Positions 9,010 to 17,451 of a stretch of 64,000 nucleotides of DNA are shown one piece after another (the first letter of the stretch is position 1; every line of letters begins with the position of its first letter). The position numbers and the translations under genes were made by a program. The stretch comes from Oscillatoriophycideae cyanobacterium NC_groundwater_1537_Pr4_S-0.65um_50_18 (GTDB lineage Bacteria > Cyanobacteriota > Cyanobacteriia > Elainellales > Elainellaceae), in contig JACQYI010000036.1 of assembly GCA_016208305.1 (NCBI GenBank), positions 140,481 through 204,480 on the forward strand, read 5' to 3'. The notes below the pieces were generated by a model that was not told where the DNA came from, made no database searches, and saw nothing but the letters and a program-made list of their open reading frames with translations.

Positions 9010-9122
9010 GTTAGGGGAGCAGATATTTTGAGTGATGAGAGAGGGGGATGATGGGAAAGCGAACAACGGCGATTGCATCATCCCATTCTCCCGCTCTTGT
9101 AACATTGAGAGGCTCCCCTAAC
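9010..9122. repeat. Long imperfect inverted repeat in convergent spacer
   Basis: GTTAGGGGAGC at 9010-9020 is the exact complement of GCTCCCCTAAC at 9112-9122. Between them, a G-rich segment (9040-9056) can partly pair with a C-rich segment (about 9075-9098). A transcript would fold into a long rod. It lies 3' of the glycosyltransferase gene and could be a terminator, a processing signal or a small structured RNA. Confidence 0.5.
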
Positions 9123-9264
9123 TGCCAGATATGCCCCTCTTAGCCGCTTCGCTAATCTAGTTGTATGTGACAGAATTGCTCTGTGATTTTGCCATAAATA
9201 GCCGCTCGATCGCTTTAGGAAACGGGTTGCACTCTAGCTGCATAGGCTTAAGATCGGGACACGA

Positions 9265-9292
9265 CTGTAGGGAGATTAGACTCTCCCCACAG
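9265..9292. terminator. Hairpin, possible bidirectional terminator
   Basis: CTGTAGGGAGA (9265-9275) pairs with TCTCCCCACAG (9282-9292), ten of eleven positions, around a 6-nt loop. No strong T tract follows on either strand, so termination efficiency is uncertain, but its place between the convergent glycosyltransferase and methyltransferase genes suits a terminator. Confidence 0.45.
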
Positions 9293-9355
9293 CCGCTAAC
9301 CTGCCATCTGGGCGAACAGAGGGCTAGCTGAGTTGATTTGCTTTATTGTAAATCA

Positions 9356-9970
9356 TCATGCAACGCGTTGGAATAAATCTAATCTGTATTCTGCTTCTCG
9401 TTGTCCTGCAAGGTGCTGTAAGGGTTGAGGAGACAGTGACAAAAACGAGTCATGAACGTCATCACCGCTGAGGGGATAGTCACGGGCATACAAAGTCCAA
9501 TGAACGAGGAGTAGATGTCCGCCCGGTTCTAAATGGTTGAGGATAAGCGTTTGAGTCTTGTGTAAATCCTCTAGAGACAGGTAATATCCCACCTCTGAAA
9601 CCAGAATTAGATCAAACTGTTCTTCGGGAAACTGCTGCGGAATTTGCATGATCTCAAACCGAACTTGCGGTTGATTTTGGCACCGCTGAATAGCCTTGGC
9701 TTGGGCAATCTGAGAGACATCTACAGAGAGCAGCTTCTCGCAGCGATCGCCCAATTGATGCGTCAAAACTCCAATAGAGCCACCCATCTCAAACGCAGAG
9801 CGATACAGTGGTTTTGGGAGAGCAGCGATCGTGGCCGCATACTTTTTAGCCTCATATTCGCTCGTTTCAAACTGCCACGGATCTGGATTCTCACCGTAGA
9901 TTTTTTCGAAGTAGCTGGGCGGCAAAGACTGGGATGAGGGCTGAGATGAGGAAGGGTGTGATAGAGTCAT
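9356..9970 (-). CDS. NodS-like SAM-dependent methyltransferase
   Basis: 204 residues from the chosen ATG at 9970. The start overlaps the stop of the PIG-L gene as ATGA, a standard arrangement for coupled translation, so the upstream ATG at 9997 is less likely. After a Ser/Gln-rich leader, PSYFEKIYGENPDPWQFETS and YEAKKYAATIAALP are typical of the NodS family, whose founding member N-methylates deacetylated chito-oligosaccharides. The SAM-binding loop FEMGGSIGVLTHQL departs from the usual GxGxG but matches this subfamily. DLILVSEVGYYL is motif IV. Next to a deacetylase, an N-methylation of a freed sugar amine is a reasonable inference. Confidence 0.82.
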   Translation of the reverse strand: MTLSHPSSSQPSSQSLPPSYFEKIYGENPDPWQFETSEYEAKKYAATIAALPKPLYRSAFEMGGSIGVLTHQLGDRCEKLLSVDVSQIAQAKAIQRCQNQPQVRFEIMQIPQQFPEEQFDLILVSEVGYYLSLEDLHKTQTLILNHLEPGGHLLLVHWTLYARDYPLSGDDVHDSFLSLSPQPLQHLAGQREAEYRLDLFQRVA

Positions 9971-10740
9971 GGCTGGTTCTCCAGATAGATTTCCCAAGGG
10001 TGAGAAAAATGTTTGAGCATATCGGCGCTTAAGCGAAATCCCTGGGGATCATCGTCGATTAGTTCTGTCGTTTGAGAGCGATAGGCCGCGATCGCCTCTT
10101 GCTTCAGTTCCACCACAGTTTGAATATCGAGTCTCCAGGCATTCACCATCTCCGGGTTAAGTCCGTCACCCCTCTGGGTCAAGTCCCAGTCCCAAATGGG
10201 ATACTCTAGGATTCGTAGAGCAGTCGAGATACCAGAGTGACTTTGCTGCAAAGCTGCCTGCAAAATCTGCCAGGTGGCGCGATGGTCAGCATGGGGATCT
10301 TGCCGCCAGGGCAAAAAGATGACTTGTGGCGCGATCGCCTCTAAGTAACGCCAACAGGCTAAAACTGCTTCGTCAAAGCCTGGATCTTCTGGCGTCGGCA
10401 CAGCACCATCAGGCAGTCCCAAAAACTGTATGTGGCTAGCCTCAATGCCCAAGATCTGCATGGCTGACTGCGTTTCTGCTGCCCGTAGCGATCGCAGGAC
10501 GGCTGCTGGATATTTATGTGAGTTAGGGTGAGACATTGCCCCATCGCTCACCACTAAAATCTGCACATTACAGCCTAGAGATTGCAGTAGGGCGATCGCT
10601 CCTCCACAGCCCAGGCATTCGTCATCGGGATGGGGAGCCACCACGAGGACAGGGCTTTGGGCAATCCGCTCAATTGAGTATAGAGGAAGCGTTTCAGGAC
10701 TCGATAACACAGAACTTTCTAGGTCGGCATTTCTCAGCAT
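9967..10740 (-). CDS. PIG-L family (LmbE-like) N-deacetylase
   Basis: 257 residues, the usual size. The zinc-site motif PHPDDE sits at about residues 36-41 in VLVVAPHPDDECLGCGGA, and the second metal ligand is in DPHADHRATW near 145. Family members deacetylate N-acetylglucosaminyl groups of lipids, cofactors or antibiotics. An AGGAG precedes its ATG inside the end of the acyl-CoA dehydrogenase gene, which stops 6 nt upstream, and its own stop overlaps the methyltransferase start. These contacts make a tight three-gene operon. Substrate unknown. Confidence 0.88.
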   Translation of the reverse strand: MLRNADLESSVLSSPETLPLYSIERIAQSPVLVVAPHPDDECLGCGGAIALLQSLGCNVQILVVSDGAMSHPNSHKYPAAVLRSLRAAETQSAMQILGIEASHIQFLGLPDGAVPTPEDPGFDEAVLACWRYLEAIAPQVIFLPWRQDPHADHRATWQILQAALQQSHSGISTALRILEYPIWDWDLTQRGDGLNPEMVNAWRLDIQTVVELKQEAIAAYRSQTTELIDDDPQGFRLSADMLKHFSHPWEIYLENQP

Positions 10741-10746
10741 GGAAGG

Positions 10747-11973
10747 TTAATTCTCCTGAGTCTTCCATAGACCTTCAGCCGATCGAGTTTGGTTGAGGGC
10801 ATATTCACCAACGTTGGCTAAAACTGCGTCAAAATTGGGTTGCCGCAAATATAGCGTTAAGTCTCGAACAATTCGTTCTATAGGATACGGCGGCATTAAA
10901 CCTCGTGTTCCGACCGATCGCTCACAGAGCTGCATCATATCCATACAAATCTGCTCAATTGCCGTTCGCATCATGTTGGCGTAGGCAATAATACGAATAG
11001 CTTCAGGCTGTTCCTCATCCGGATTGCCGCCAAATGTGGGTGCGTATTGCGCTAGCTGTGCGGCTGCTCCTTGTAGCCAGAGATTGCCACTTTCCAAGGC
11101 GATCGCCATTTGTCCTAAACGCGCTGCTTGGTAGGGGTCAGAAGTTCGCTTTAAGCCTTGCAGATACTTTCGGGTTTCATCAAACAAAGCTTCGGCACCG
11201 CCAAGCTGTACGGCAGCAAAGCGAATGGCACCTCCCGACAGCCAGGGCTGGCGATGGTAGTCATCGGGGTTGCCAATTAGCGATCGCGCCTCTAGCTCGA
11301 CGCCGCTAAAGTCAACTTTGTAGCTGGCGGTTGCCTTCATGCCAGGAGGCTGCCACCAAGACGGATCGGCGCTAGTAACCACTTCATCGAGAGGCACCAC
11401 ACACATCTGCCATCGTCCGTCCGGCAGCGCGCCATTTACGAAAGGACGATCGACACAGCCCACACCTGAGCAGAAAGTCTTAGAGCCTTCTAGGCGATAT
11501 CGTCCATCTTCTAATGGAATCAGCCGCACGCCATCAGATGCCTCTGCATTCCAAACGCCGAAAACCTTGTGGCGATCGCGAACATCGCTGGCATACCGTT
11601 CGATCTGCTCCTGTGTGCCGAAGGTTTGTACAAGCTGTAGCCCGTTGATATGACCTTCGTAGATGCGCCCAACGGCCAAATTGCCTCGTCCTATTTGCCG
11701 CAGCAATCGCAACAGGGTGTGAGTCGCTTCTGCCTCAATTCCTACACCTGCACCTCCTAAGTCCTGACGGAGTGGTACCGTGAGCAAACCCGATCGCCGC
11801 AGGTGATCAAACTCTTCTACAGGTAACATGCCTTGGTGATCGATCGCTGCCGCATGGGCAGAACAGAAGTCAGCGACTTCTGCTGCCCGCTCCAGAATTT
11901 CTTCGGGAGACAGAGGGCAAGGTTGGCTCGCGTTAAGCACTACAAACGGACGGGTGATATCAGCAATACTCAC
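10747..11973 (-). CDS. Acyl-CoA dehydrogenase-like flavoprotein
   Basis: 408 residues with the three-part acyl-CoA dehydrogenase layout. The helical N-terminal domain includes GLLTVPLRQDLGGAG; the central beta domain has FGVWNAEASDGVRL and LEGSKTFCSGVG, the flavin/substrate region; the C-terminal helical domain ends with LTLYLRQPNFDAVL. The usual catalytic Glu cannot be assigned by eye, so this may be an amine- or sugar-lipid-directed relative rather than a fatty-acid beta-oxidation enzyme. It is first in the operon with the PIG-L and NodS-like genes, in a genome stretch with no other beta-oxidation genes. That context suggests a biosynthetic or tailoring role. Confidence 0.8.
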   Translation of the reverse strand: MSIADITRPFVVLNASQPCPLSPEEILERAAEVADFCSAHAAAIDHQGMLPVEEFDHLRRSGLLTVPLRQDLGGAGVGIEAEATHTLLRLLRQIGRGNLAVGRIYEGHINGLQLVQTFGTQEQIERYASDVRDRHKVFGVWNAEASDGVRLIPLEDGRYRLEGSKTFCSGVGCVDRPFVNGALPDGRWQMCVVPLDEVVTSADPSWWQPPGMKATASYKVDFSGVELEARSLIGNPDDYHRQPWLSGGAIRFAAVQLGGAEALFDETRKYLQGLKRTSDPYQAARLGQMAIALESGNLWLQGAAAQLAQYAPTFGGNPDEEQPEAIRIIAYANMMRTAIEQICMDMMQLCERSVGTRGLMPPYPIERIVRDLTLYLRQPNFDAVLANVGEYALNQTRSAEGLWKTQEN

Positions 11974-12459
11974 TTAATCTCTCACAGGCTCATTGTTTTA
12001 TATCTGCATCAACTACTCAATTCATGAATAGTAGTATTTCTGTAAAAATCCTTTGTTGGGCGGGCTTGTCCCTGCAACAAAAAATCTTACCCTTTAGGAC
12101 TACCTATTTAGGGTCAATCACTCTAAATTCAGTAGTGGAATTAGTCTTAATCATCAAACCAATTTGTCAAATACACCTCTATCTAAGAGCTGATTTAGTG
12201 AATTAGTAAAGCTTACCCCGCAAGGATTTCAGTCTCGTAGATCACTCAAGTTTGTTACTACAGCAACCTATTCTGCAACTGATATTTAAAGCTACATCGG
12301 ATCGGGCGTTGAAGATAAATTCGTAGAAAGCAGAGAGGATTGTTCTCTAAAGTCATTTGCTTCAAGACTTGCGCCCCTTGCTTGAGTATCTGCTCTCAAT
12401 TACAGGCTGTAGGCAGGAACATAGATCAAAGCCAAGCTTGCTGGCAAGCTTTTCAGCCA
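11974..12459. other. Spacer between phosphoketolase and the ACAD operon
   Basis: AT-rich 486-nt region with no supported gene. It must contain the leftward promoter of the ACAD/PIG-L/NodS operon. AAGCTTGC at 12434-12441 and GCAAGCTT at 12444-12451 form a short perfect inverted repeat 9 nt beyond the phosphoketolase stop codon, a possible weak terminator for that gene. Confidence 0.4.
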
Positions 12460-14949
12460 TCATCTAGCCGTTCCTTCTGCCCCTGTTTCGGCTGGAGTAT
12501 TACCTGACTCGATCGATAAAGTAGAGGGTTTTCCATCAGCATTGCTATAGTATCCCCATTTCCAGTTTTGAATCTCAGGCATGTCTTCACCGTATGTCGT
12601 GATGTATTGTTTGTGCTCGATCAGCTTGTTGCGAATAATTTGTTTGACGTAGGCACCCTGGTCTTTAAAGGTGGGAAGGCGATCGATCGCATCATTGGCT
12701 AAGTGAAACCGATCTAAATCATTCACGACTGTCATGTCAAACGGAGTCGTCGTCGTTCCCTCTTCTTTGTATCCCCGCACATGCAAATTACCGTGGTTTT
12801 TTCGACGATAGGTGAGTCGATGAATTAACCAGGGATAGCCGTGAAACGCAAAAATGATAGGTTTGTCGATCGTAAAAATTGAATCAAAGTCGCGATCGGA
12901 TAGACCATGTGGATGTTCGCTCTGGGGCTGAAGGGTCATCAGGTCAACCACATTGACTACTCGAATCTTCATGTCTGGAAGATGACAGCGGAGGAAATCC
13001 ACGGCTGCTAGAGCTTCCAAGGTGGGCACATCACCCGCACAGGCCATGACAACATCGGGTTCGCTCTGGCTGCTACTGCCTGCTGAATTGCTGCTGTCAT
13101 TGCTCGCCCATTCCCAAATTCCTAGACCTGTTGTGCAGTGTTTCACCGCATCATCCATATTTAGCCACTGCAATTCCGGCTGTTTACCTGCCACGATCAC
13201 ATTTACATACTGGCGACTGCGTAGACAGTGATCTGCAACCGAAAGCAGCGTATTGGCATCGGGGGGTAGATAGACACGAACAACCTTAGCTTTTTTGTTG
13301 GTTACGACATCTAGAAAACCCGGATCTTGATGGCTAAATCCATTGTGATCCTGTCGCCACACATGGGAAGTCAGCAGATAGTTGAGAGAAGCGATCGATC
13401 TGCGCCAGGGAATGTCAATGCAGCTTTCTAACCACTTTGCATGTTGGTTAAACATGGAATCAACAATGTGAATAAAGGCTTCATAGCAAGAAAAGAAACC
13501 GTGACGACCTGTGAGCAGATAGCCCTCTAGCCAACCTTGACACATATGTTCACTCAGCACTTCCATAACGCGACCGTCGAATGCAATGTGGTCGTCGGTT
13601 GGCAAGATTTCGGCTGTAGAAACGCGATTGGTGACTTCTAAAACTGCATTGAGGCGATTTGAATTGTTCTCATCAGGACTCATAACACGGAAGTTGCGGC
13701 TATCTAGATTGAGCTGCATCACATCTCGCAGAAACTGCCCTAGAATGCGGGTAGATTCTGCCATCTCGGTTCCAGGTGCAGAAACATCAAAACCGTAGCT
13801 CCGAAAATCTGGTAGTTTCAAATCTTTGAGCAACAAGCCCCCATTCGCATGAGGATTGGCACCCATCCGCCGATCGCCTTTGGGCGCAAGCTCTGCCAGT
13901 TCTGGTATCAGCCTGCCGCTTTCATCAAACAGGGTGTCGGGCTGATAACTTTTCATCCAGTTTTCTAACAGCTTCACATGCTCTGGATTGCTTGCCATTT
14001 CTGCAAGGGGCACCTGATGCGATCGCCAAGAGTCTTCTGTTGGCTTGCCATCAACTTCTTTTGGCCCTGTCCAGCCTTTGGGCGATCGCAGAATAATCAT
14101 CGGAAAGGGCTGACGATCATGATTGCCAGGAGTGCGGGCTTGCTGCTGAATGGATTGAATCTCGGCAATCACGGTGTCCAAGGTTTTTGCCATCAGCGCA
14201 TGCATCGTTTCTGGATCAGACCCTTCAACAAAATAGGGCTTGTACCCGTAACCTACGAATAGGCTCTCTAGCTCATGCTGAGGCAAACGAGCCAGGACGG
14301 TCGGGTTAGCGATTTTGTAGCCATTCAGGTGCAAAATGGGCAACACGGCTCCATCCCGTGCGGAATTCAGAAACTTATTAGAATGCCAGCTAGTGGCTAA
14401 AGGCCCTGTCTCAGCTTCTCCATCACCAACGACGCAGGCAACAATCAGGTCAGGATTATCAAAAGCTGCCCCATAGGCATGAACCAGCGCATAGCCCAAT
14501 TCTCCTCCTTCGTGAATTGAACCTGGAGTCTCAGGAGCGGCATGGCTTGGAATGCCTCCTGGGAAAGAGAACTGTCTGAATAATTGCGCTATTCCTTCTG
14601 CATCCTGAGAAATACTGGGATAAAGTTCGCTGTAGGTACCCTCTAAATAGGTATTGGCAACCATTCCAGGCCCACCATGTCCAGGGCCAGCAATGTAAAT
14701 CATGTTCAAGTCTTGCGCTTTGATCACGCGGTTGAGATGAGCATAGATAAAGTTTAGACCAGGTGTCGTGCCCCAATGCCCCAACAGCCTAGGCTTGATA
14801 TGCGCCAAGCTCAGAGGCTCTCGCAAGAGTGGATTTGCCAGTAGATAAATTTGCCCCACTGAAAGATAGTTTGCGGCACACCAGTAGGCATGGAGCTTAC
14901 GCAGGTCGTCAGTAGATACATCCCGCTGGGCAGAAACTGTAGTAGTCAT
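12460..14949 (-). CDS. xfp: Xylulose-5-phosphate / fructose-6-phosphate phosphoketolase
   Basis: 829 residues, normal length for this thiamine-diphosphate enzyme. It cleaves xylulose-5-P (or fructose-6-P) with phosphate into acetyl phosphate plus glyceraldehyde-3-P (or erythrose-4-P). Landmarks: [20 protein letters not shown] near residue 80, the ThDP/Mg motif [11 protein letters not shown] near 170, and [19 protein letters not shown] in the second domain. AGGAGAA lies eight bases before the ATG. Immediately upstream is a decayed acetate kinase gene, the usual partner that turns acetyl phosphate into acetate and ATP, so the acetyl-P made here must now be used otherwise (phosphotransacetylase, or another acetate kinase elsewhere). 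Probably part of the operon that starts at the ThrRS-like gene. Confidence 0.95.
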   Translation of the reverse strand: MTTTVSAQRDVSTDDLRKLHAYWCAANYLSVGQIYLLANPLLREPLSLAHIKPRLLGHWGTTPGLNFIYAHLNRVIKAQDLNMIYIAGPGHGGPGMVANTYLEGTYSELYPSISQDAEGIAQLFRQFSFPGGIPSHAAPETPGSIHEGGELGYALVHAYGAAFDNPDLIVACVVGDGEAETGPLATSWHSNKFLNSARDGAVLPILHLNGYKIANPTVLARLPQHELESLFVGYGYKPYFVEGSDPETMHALMAKTLDTVIAEIQSIQQQARTPGNHDRQPFPMIILRSPKGWTGPKEVDGKPTEDSWRSHQVPLAEMASNPEHVKLLENWMKSYQPDTLFDESGRLIPELAELAPKGDRRMGANPHANGGLLLKDLKLPDFRSYGFDVSAPGTEMAESTRILGQFLRDVMQLNLDSRNFRVMSPDENNSNRLNAVLEVTNRVSTAEILPTDDHIAFDGRVMEVLSEHMCQGWLEGYLLTGRHGFFSCYEAFIHIVDSMFNQHAKWLESCIDIPWRRSIASLNYLLTSHVWRQDHNGFSHQDPGFLDVVTNKKAKVVRVYLPPDANTLLSVADHCLRSRQYVNVIVAGKQPELQWLNMDDAVKHCTTGLGIWEWASNDSSNSAGSSSQSEPDVVMACAGDVPTLEALAAVDFLRCHLPDMKIRVVNVVDLMTLQPQSEHPHGLSDRDFDSIFTIDKPIIFAFHGYPWLIHRLTYRRKNHGNLHVRGYKEEGTTTTPFDMTVVNDLDRFHLANDAIDRLPTFKDQGAYVKQIIRNKLIEHKQYITTYGEDMPEIQNWKWGYYSNADGKPSTLSIESGNTPAETGAEGTAR

Positions 14950-14968
14950 CAGCTTTTCTCCTGAGAAC

Positions 14969-15359
14969 TCAATTTTTCAGACACTGAATCGATTCTTGAG
15001 CTATCATCAATCCTTCCTCAACGGGAATCACATAAACATGCAAATGAGAGTCTTCGGTGGTAATACATCCTTCTCGATCGATTATCTTTTGATTGCGATC
15101 GCCATCCAGCTTTAAACCGCACCACTCAAATCCTGCGAACTTTCCCTCTGATGACTTCGGCATCCATTGGGGCAGCGACAGTGCAGCGATCGCCTCCCTG
15201 CGCCCTCGATGCCCGATTAGTTGCTGGGCAAAGAGCCAGTCCTAGGCTCGGTAGATAGCTGCTTCGTGATCTTGAACCTGATAAGCAGCATTTCGTTCAA
15301 TTTGAACAACCTCAAACTTGAGTGAAGCACTGCCCGCATTAGAAACCAGAACATTACAT
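14969..15359 (-). pseudogene. ackA: Acetate kinase remnant (N- and C-terminal ends only)
   Basis: Read on the minus strand from 15358, the frame gives NVLVSNAGSASLKFEVVQIE, the acetate kinase start. It breaks at TAG (15246-15244) and resumes, in frame, to end with CGLKLDGDRNQKI and YVIPVEEGLMIAQESIQCL, the acetate kinase C-terminus. Only about 130 codons remain of about 400; the catalytic centre and ATP-binding middle are gone. At the start, ATG (15359-15357) is followed directly by TAA, consistent with a single inserted T after the original ATG. The last 64 codons stay open from an internal ATG (15163), but they encode no functional kinase. Its position between DUF6582 and xfp matches the known xfp-ackA pairing. 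Confidence 0.8.
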
Positions 15360-15363
15360 GACT

Positions 15364-15753
15364 TTAGTGAGCTGGATTTTGAGCATGAGGCTTGCGGCTT
15401 AACTCATGCCAGCTTTTCTCTTCGACATGAACTTCGTAATACTCTGCTGCCTTCTGGATATTGGTAAAAGCGAGATCACGCTCTTGATCAGAAACATCCT
15501 GCACTTGATCAAATCGTGCCAAAGCATTCTTGACATGGGAAGCATCAGTCAAGGGTTCTTTTCGCTGCTTCGGAAAAGCAAACGCTGTATCCGGCAGATG
15601 CTTTCGATCTTTCGTAGAGAGTTCTCCCTGCTGGGTGTGAGGCTGCCAAGTTGATTGCATCTTCACTTGCATCTCCTGATAGTAGATAGTAAGGATTTTT
15701 AGCGTTGCTGATCTTTCGAGATATTGAAGCCGCTTAAGAAACTCCTCCATCAT
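15364..15753 (-). CDS. DUF6582 family protein
   Basis: Up to 129 residues. The C-terminal 80 residues carry the conserved block: DRKHLPDTAFAFPKQRKEPL, then DASHVKNALARFDQV, a DQERDLAFTNI helix and EEKSWHELSRK. It looks like a small helical, possibly DNA- or phage-head-associated, module, but its function is unknown. The start is uncertain: the ATG at 15660 (98 residues) has AGGAG 12 nt upstream, while the longer form adds 31 residues unlike the family. It lies 34 nt after the ThrRS-like gene and 4 nt before the acetate kinase remnant, so it is probably in the same transcript. Confidence 0.72.
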   Translation of the reverse strand: MMEEFLKRLQYLERSATLKILTIYYQEMQVKMQSTWQPHTQQGELSTKDRKHLPDTAFAFPKQRKEPLTDASHVKNALARFDQVQDVSDQERDLAFTNIQKAAEYYEVHVEEKSWHELSRKPHAQNPAH

Positions 15754-15787
15754 GCTTAATTTTCGGGGAATGCAACTCTACCGATCG

Positions 15788-17020
15788 TTAGAACTTTAGA
15801 TTCGATTGCAGCAATCTTTGCTCAAGTTGAGCAAGGCTCATTTCCTGCTGCTCTGAAGCCCCCAAACATCGTAGATTTAGCGTTTGGCTATTGGCTTCCT
15901 GCTCACCCACAATTGCAATCAAGGGAATTCTACGCTTGGAGAGCGCCCGGATTTTTTTGCTGATCGTGCCATCCTCGTTGTAAAGCTCTGCCCGAATCTG
16001 CAATTGCCGGAGTCGAGAGAAAATTGCTTTAGCCCAAATAGAGGCTTTATCAGAAATAGAGGCGATCGCAATTTGTGTAGGAGCCACCCAAACGGGGAGA
16101 ATGCCGCGATGGTGCTCTAATAAGATACCAATCCAGCGCTCTAGCGATCCTAAAACGGCTTGGTGCAGCATAACCGGGCGCTCCAAGTCTCCCTGCTCAT
16201 TGACAAAGGCTAGATCAAAGACTTGCGGAAGATTAAAATCAATCTGAAACGTACCACATTGCCACGATCGCCCCCATTGATCTTGCAAACTAATTTCAAG
16301 TTTGGGGCCATAAAAGGCTCCTTCATTCGGTGCCAACTGGTAACTGTGACCCAAAGATTGAACTGCCGCAATCAACAATGACTCAGCCCGATCCCACAGG
16401 TGATCAGACCCAAGCCGTTGCTGCGGTCTGAGGGAAATTTGGAGAGAAAACTGCTCATAGCCAAAGGCTTTGTAAATCTGCTGCACCATCTTGAGGAAGT
16501 TGCCAATTTCACCCTGCACATCCGACTCGCGACAAAAGATATGGGCATCATCCTGGACAAACTGTCGCAGTCGCATACAGCCCGATAACGTGCCAGAAAG
16601 CTCATTGCGATGGCAAATGCCAAACTCCATCAATCGCATCGGATGCTCTCGATAGCTGCGCTTGTGGGATTGATAAATGGCAATATGAGCAGGGCAAGAC
16701 ATTGGCTTCAGCGCATAGTCAGGGCGGATCACTGCCGATTCATCATCTGCCGCAGCATTGTCTGCCTTAGCTACACTGCCAACCACAAACATCCCCTGAC
16801 GAAACTTTTCCCAATGCCCTGAGCGCTCCCACAGCGATCGACTGAGAGCAATGGGCGATCGCACTTCTTCAAAGTCATGGGCTTGATAAACATGCCGCAT
16901 CAAATTCTCAACGCTGTGAAACAGGCGTAATCCCTGAGGGTGCCAAAACACCATTCCTGGACTATGTTCCTCAAAATGGAACAAATCCATATCCCTCGCA
17001 AATTCACGATGATCTGCCAT
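15788..17020 (-). CDS. thrS: Short threonyl-tRNA synthetase (catalytic and anticodon domains only)
   Basis: 410 residues against about 610-640 for a standard ThrRS. It starts directly at the class II catalytic core (DMDLFHFEEHSPGMVFWHPQ) and lacks the N-terminal TGS and Ser-editing domains. Zinc-site and active-site signatures are intact: LKPMSCPAHIAIYQ (Cys ligand), ICHRNELSGTLSG with FVQDDAHIF (motif 2), and RPVMLHQAVLGSLERWIGIL (motif 3). An anticodon-binding domain ends the protein (VWVAPTQIAIASIS). Full-length ATG is preceded by AGGAGA. Duplicated ThrRSs, one lacking editing, are known in cyanobacteria such as Anabaena; a housekeeping copy presumably lies elsewhere. Upstream are two Thr-rich small ORFs and an attenuator-like terminator. 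Confidence 0.88.
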   Translation of the reverse strand: MADHREFARDMDLFHFEEHSPGMVFWHPQGLRLFHSVENLMRHVYQAHDFEEVRSPIALSRSLWERSGHWEKFRQGMFVVGSVAKADNAAADDESAVIRPDYALKPMSCPAHIAIYQSHKRSYREHPMRLMEFGICHRNELSGTLSGCMRLRQFVQDDAHIFCRESDVQGEIGNFLKMVQQIYKAFGYEQFSLQISLRPQQRLGSDHLWDRAESLLIAAVQSLGHSYQLAPNEGAFYGPKLEISLQDQWGRSWQCGTFQIDFNLPQVFDLAFVNEQGDLERPVMLHQAVLGSLERWIGILLEHHRGILPVWVAPTQIAIASISDKASIWAKAIFSRLRQLQIRAELYNEDGTISKKIRALSKRRIPLIAIVGEQEANSQTLNLRCLGASEQQEMSLAQLEQRLLQSNLKF

Positions 17021-17162
17021 TTGACTTCTCCTAATGTCTCAATAGTGGGTAATAAGAAATCTCTAAGTCAGCTTTTAAGAGTCGAATAAGTTGCCACATC
17101 AATCTATCGCCACGTCTCCTTTAGCGTGACAAATAGTGATATTCCAGCAGTCTCTTTAGGGA

Positions 17163-17243
17163 CTAGCGCACGAAGATAGCGGCGGTCATAGCAGTTGTAA
17201 TCGCAGGAGTAGTTTTCATGATCGATAACATAGTAAGCAGCAT
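17163..17243 (-). CDS. Thr-rich upstream ORF 2 (26 codons)
   Basis: ATG at 17243-17241, TAG at 17165-17163. Six of 26 residues are Thr; the core reads MKTTPAITTAMTAAIFVR from an internal in-frame ATG at 17219. AGGTG lies shortly before the first ATG. It sits between the attenuator-like terminator and the ThrRS-like gene, 142 nt before its start. I infer a second Thr-sensing or translation-coupling element, but unlike the first leader it has no T-run hairpin behind it, so this is less certain. Confidence 0.45.
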   Translation of the reverse strand: MLLTMLSIMKTTPAITTAMTAAIFVR

Positions 17244-17291
17244 GGCACCTAGCCCGAATCTTTCAGCCTGAATTTGACCTAAATTTGACCT

Positions 17292-17325
17292 AAAAAAGTG
17301 CCCCCCAGCGCTTGTCTGGAGGGCA
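17292..17325 (-). terminator. Attenuator terminator upstream of the ThrRS-like gene
   Basis: On the minus strand TGCCCTCCAG (17325-17316) pairs with CTGGGGGGCA (17308-17299) over ten positions, one of them G-U, around a 7-nt loop. The stem is followed by C and six T (17297-17292). It begins 34 nt after the stop of the Thr leader peptide and about 270 nt before the synthetase, so it would block the synthetase unless disrupted. CCCTCC of its first arm is complementary to GGAGGG at 17371-17366 inside the leader ORF, giving a mutually exclusive antiterminator. Confidence 0.8.
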
Positions 17326-17359
17326 ACTCAAGTTGTAAGACTGGTTTCAGCGCAACCCC

Positions 17360-17422
17360 TTACGACCCTCCGGGATGGATGGTAGTGGTGGTCGTGGTAG
17401 TGAGGGCGATCGCGACTTTCAT
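17360..17422 (-). CDS. Threonine leader peptide (seven consecutive Thr codons)
   Basis: A 20-residue ORF, MKVAIALTTTTTTTIHPGGS, with Thr codons ACT ACC ACG ACC ACC ACT ACC at 17401-17381. It resembles the design of enterobacterial thrL and of pheM before pheST. If charged tRNA-Thr is scarce, a ribosome stalled in the Thr run leaves GGA GGG (17371-17366) free to pair with CCCTCC of the downstream terminator arm and so prevents termination. If translation proceeds to the stop, the ribosome covers GGAGGG and the terminator forms. No clear Shine-Dalgarno is visible. Function is inferred from architecture. Confidence 0.75.
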   Translation of the reverse strand: MKVAIALTTTTTTTIHPGGS

Positions 17423-17451
17423 AAACAGAAATATTGTGTTTTGATATATCT

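Noticed and set aside
9356..9997. Longer methyltransferase start at 9997
   Set aside because: The ATG at 9970 gives an ATGA overlap with the PIG-L stop and fits coupled translation; the extra nine residues add nothing family-like.
12434..12451. AAGCTTGC inverted repeat as a strong phosphoketolase terminator
   Set aside because: Only a 2-nt gap between arms and no T tract; kept as a weak possibility inside the spacer entry.
14969..15163. Independent 64-residue protein gene
   Set aside because: Its sequence is the C-terminal end of acetate kinase, in frame with the N-terminal remnant upstream; treated as part of a pseudogene.
17021..17441. T-box riboswitch upstream of the ThrRS gene
   Set aside because: No T-box consensus or specifier-loop structure is visible; T-boxes belong mainly to Firmicutes, and the leader-peptide plus terminator arrangement explains the region better.
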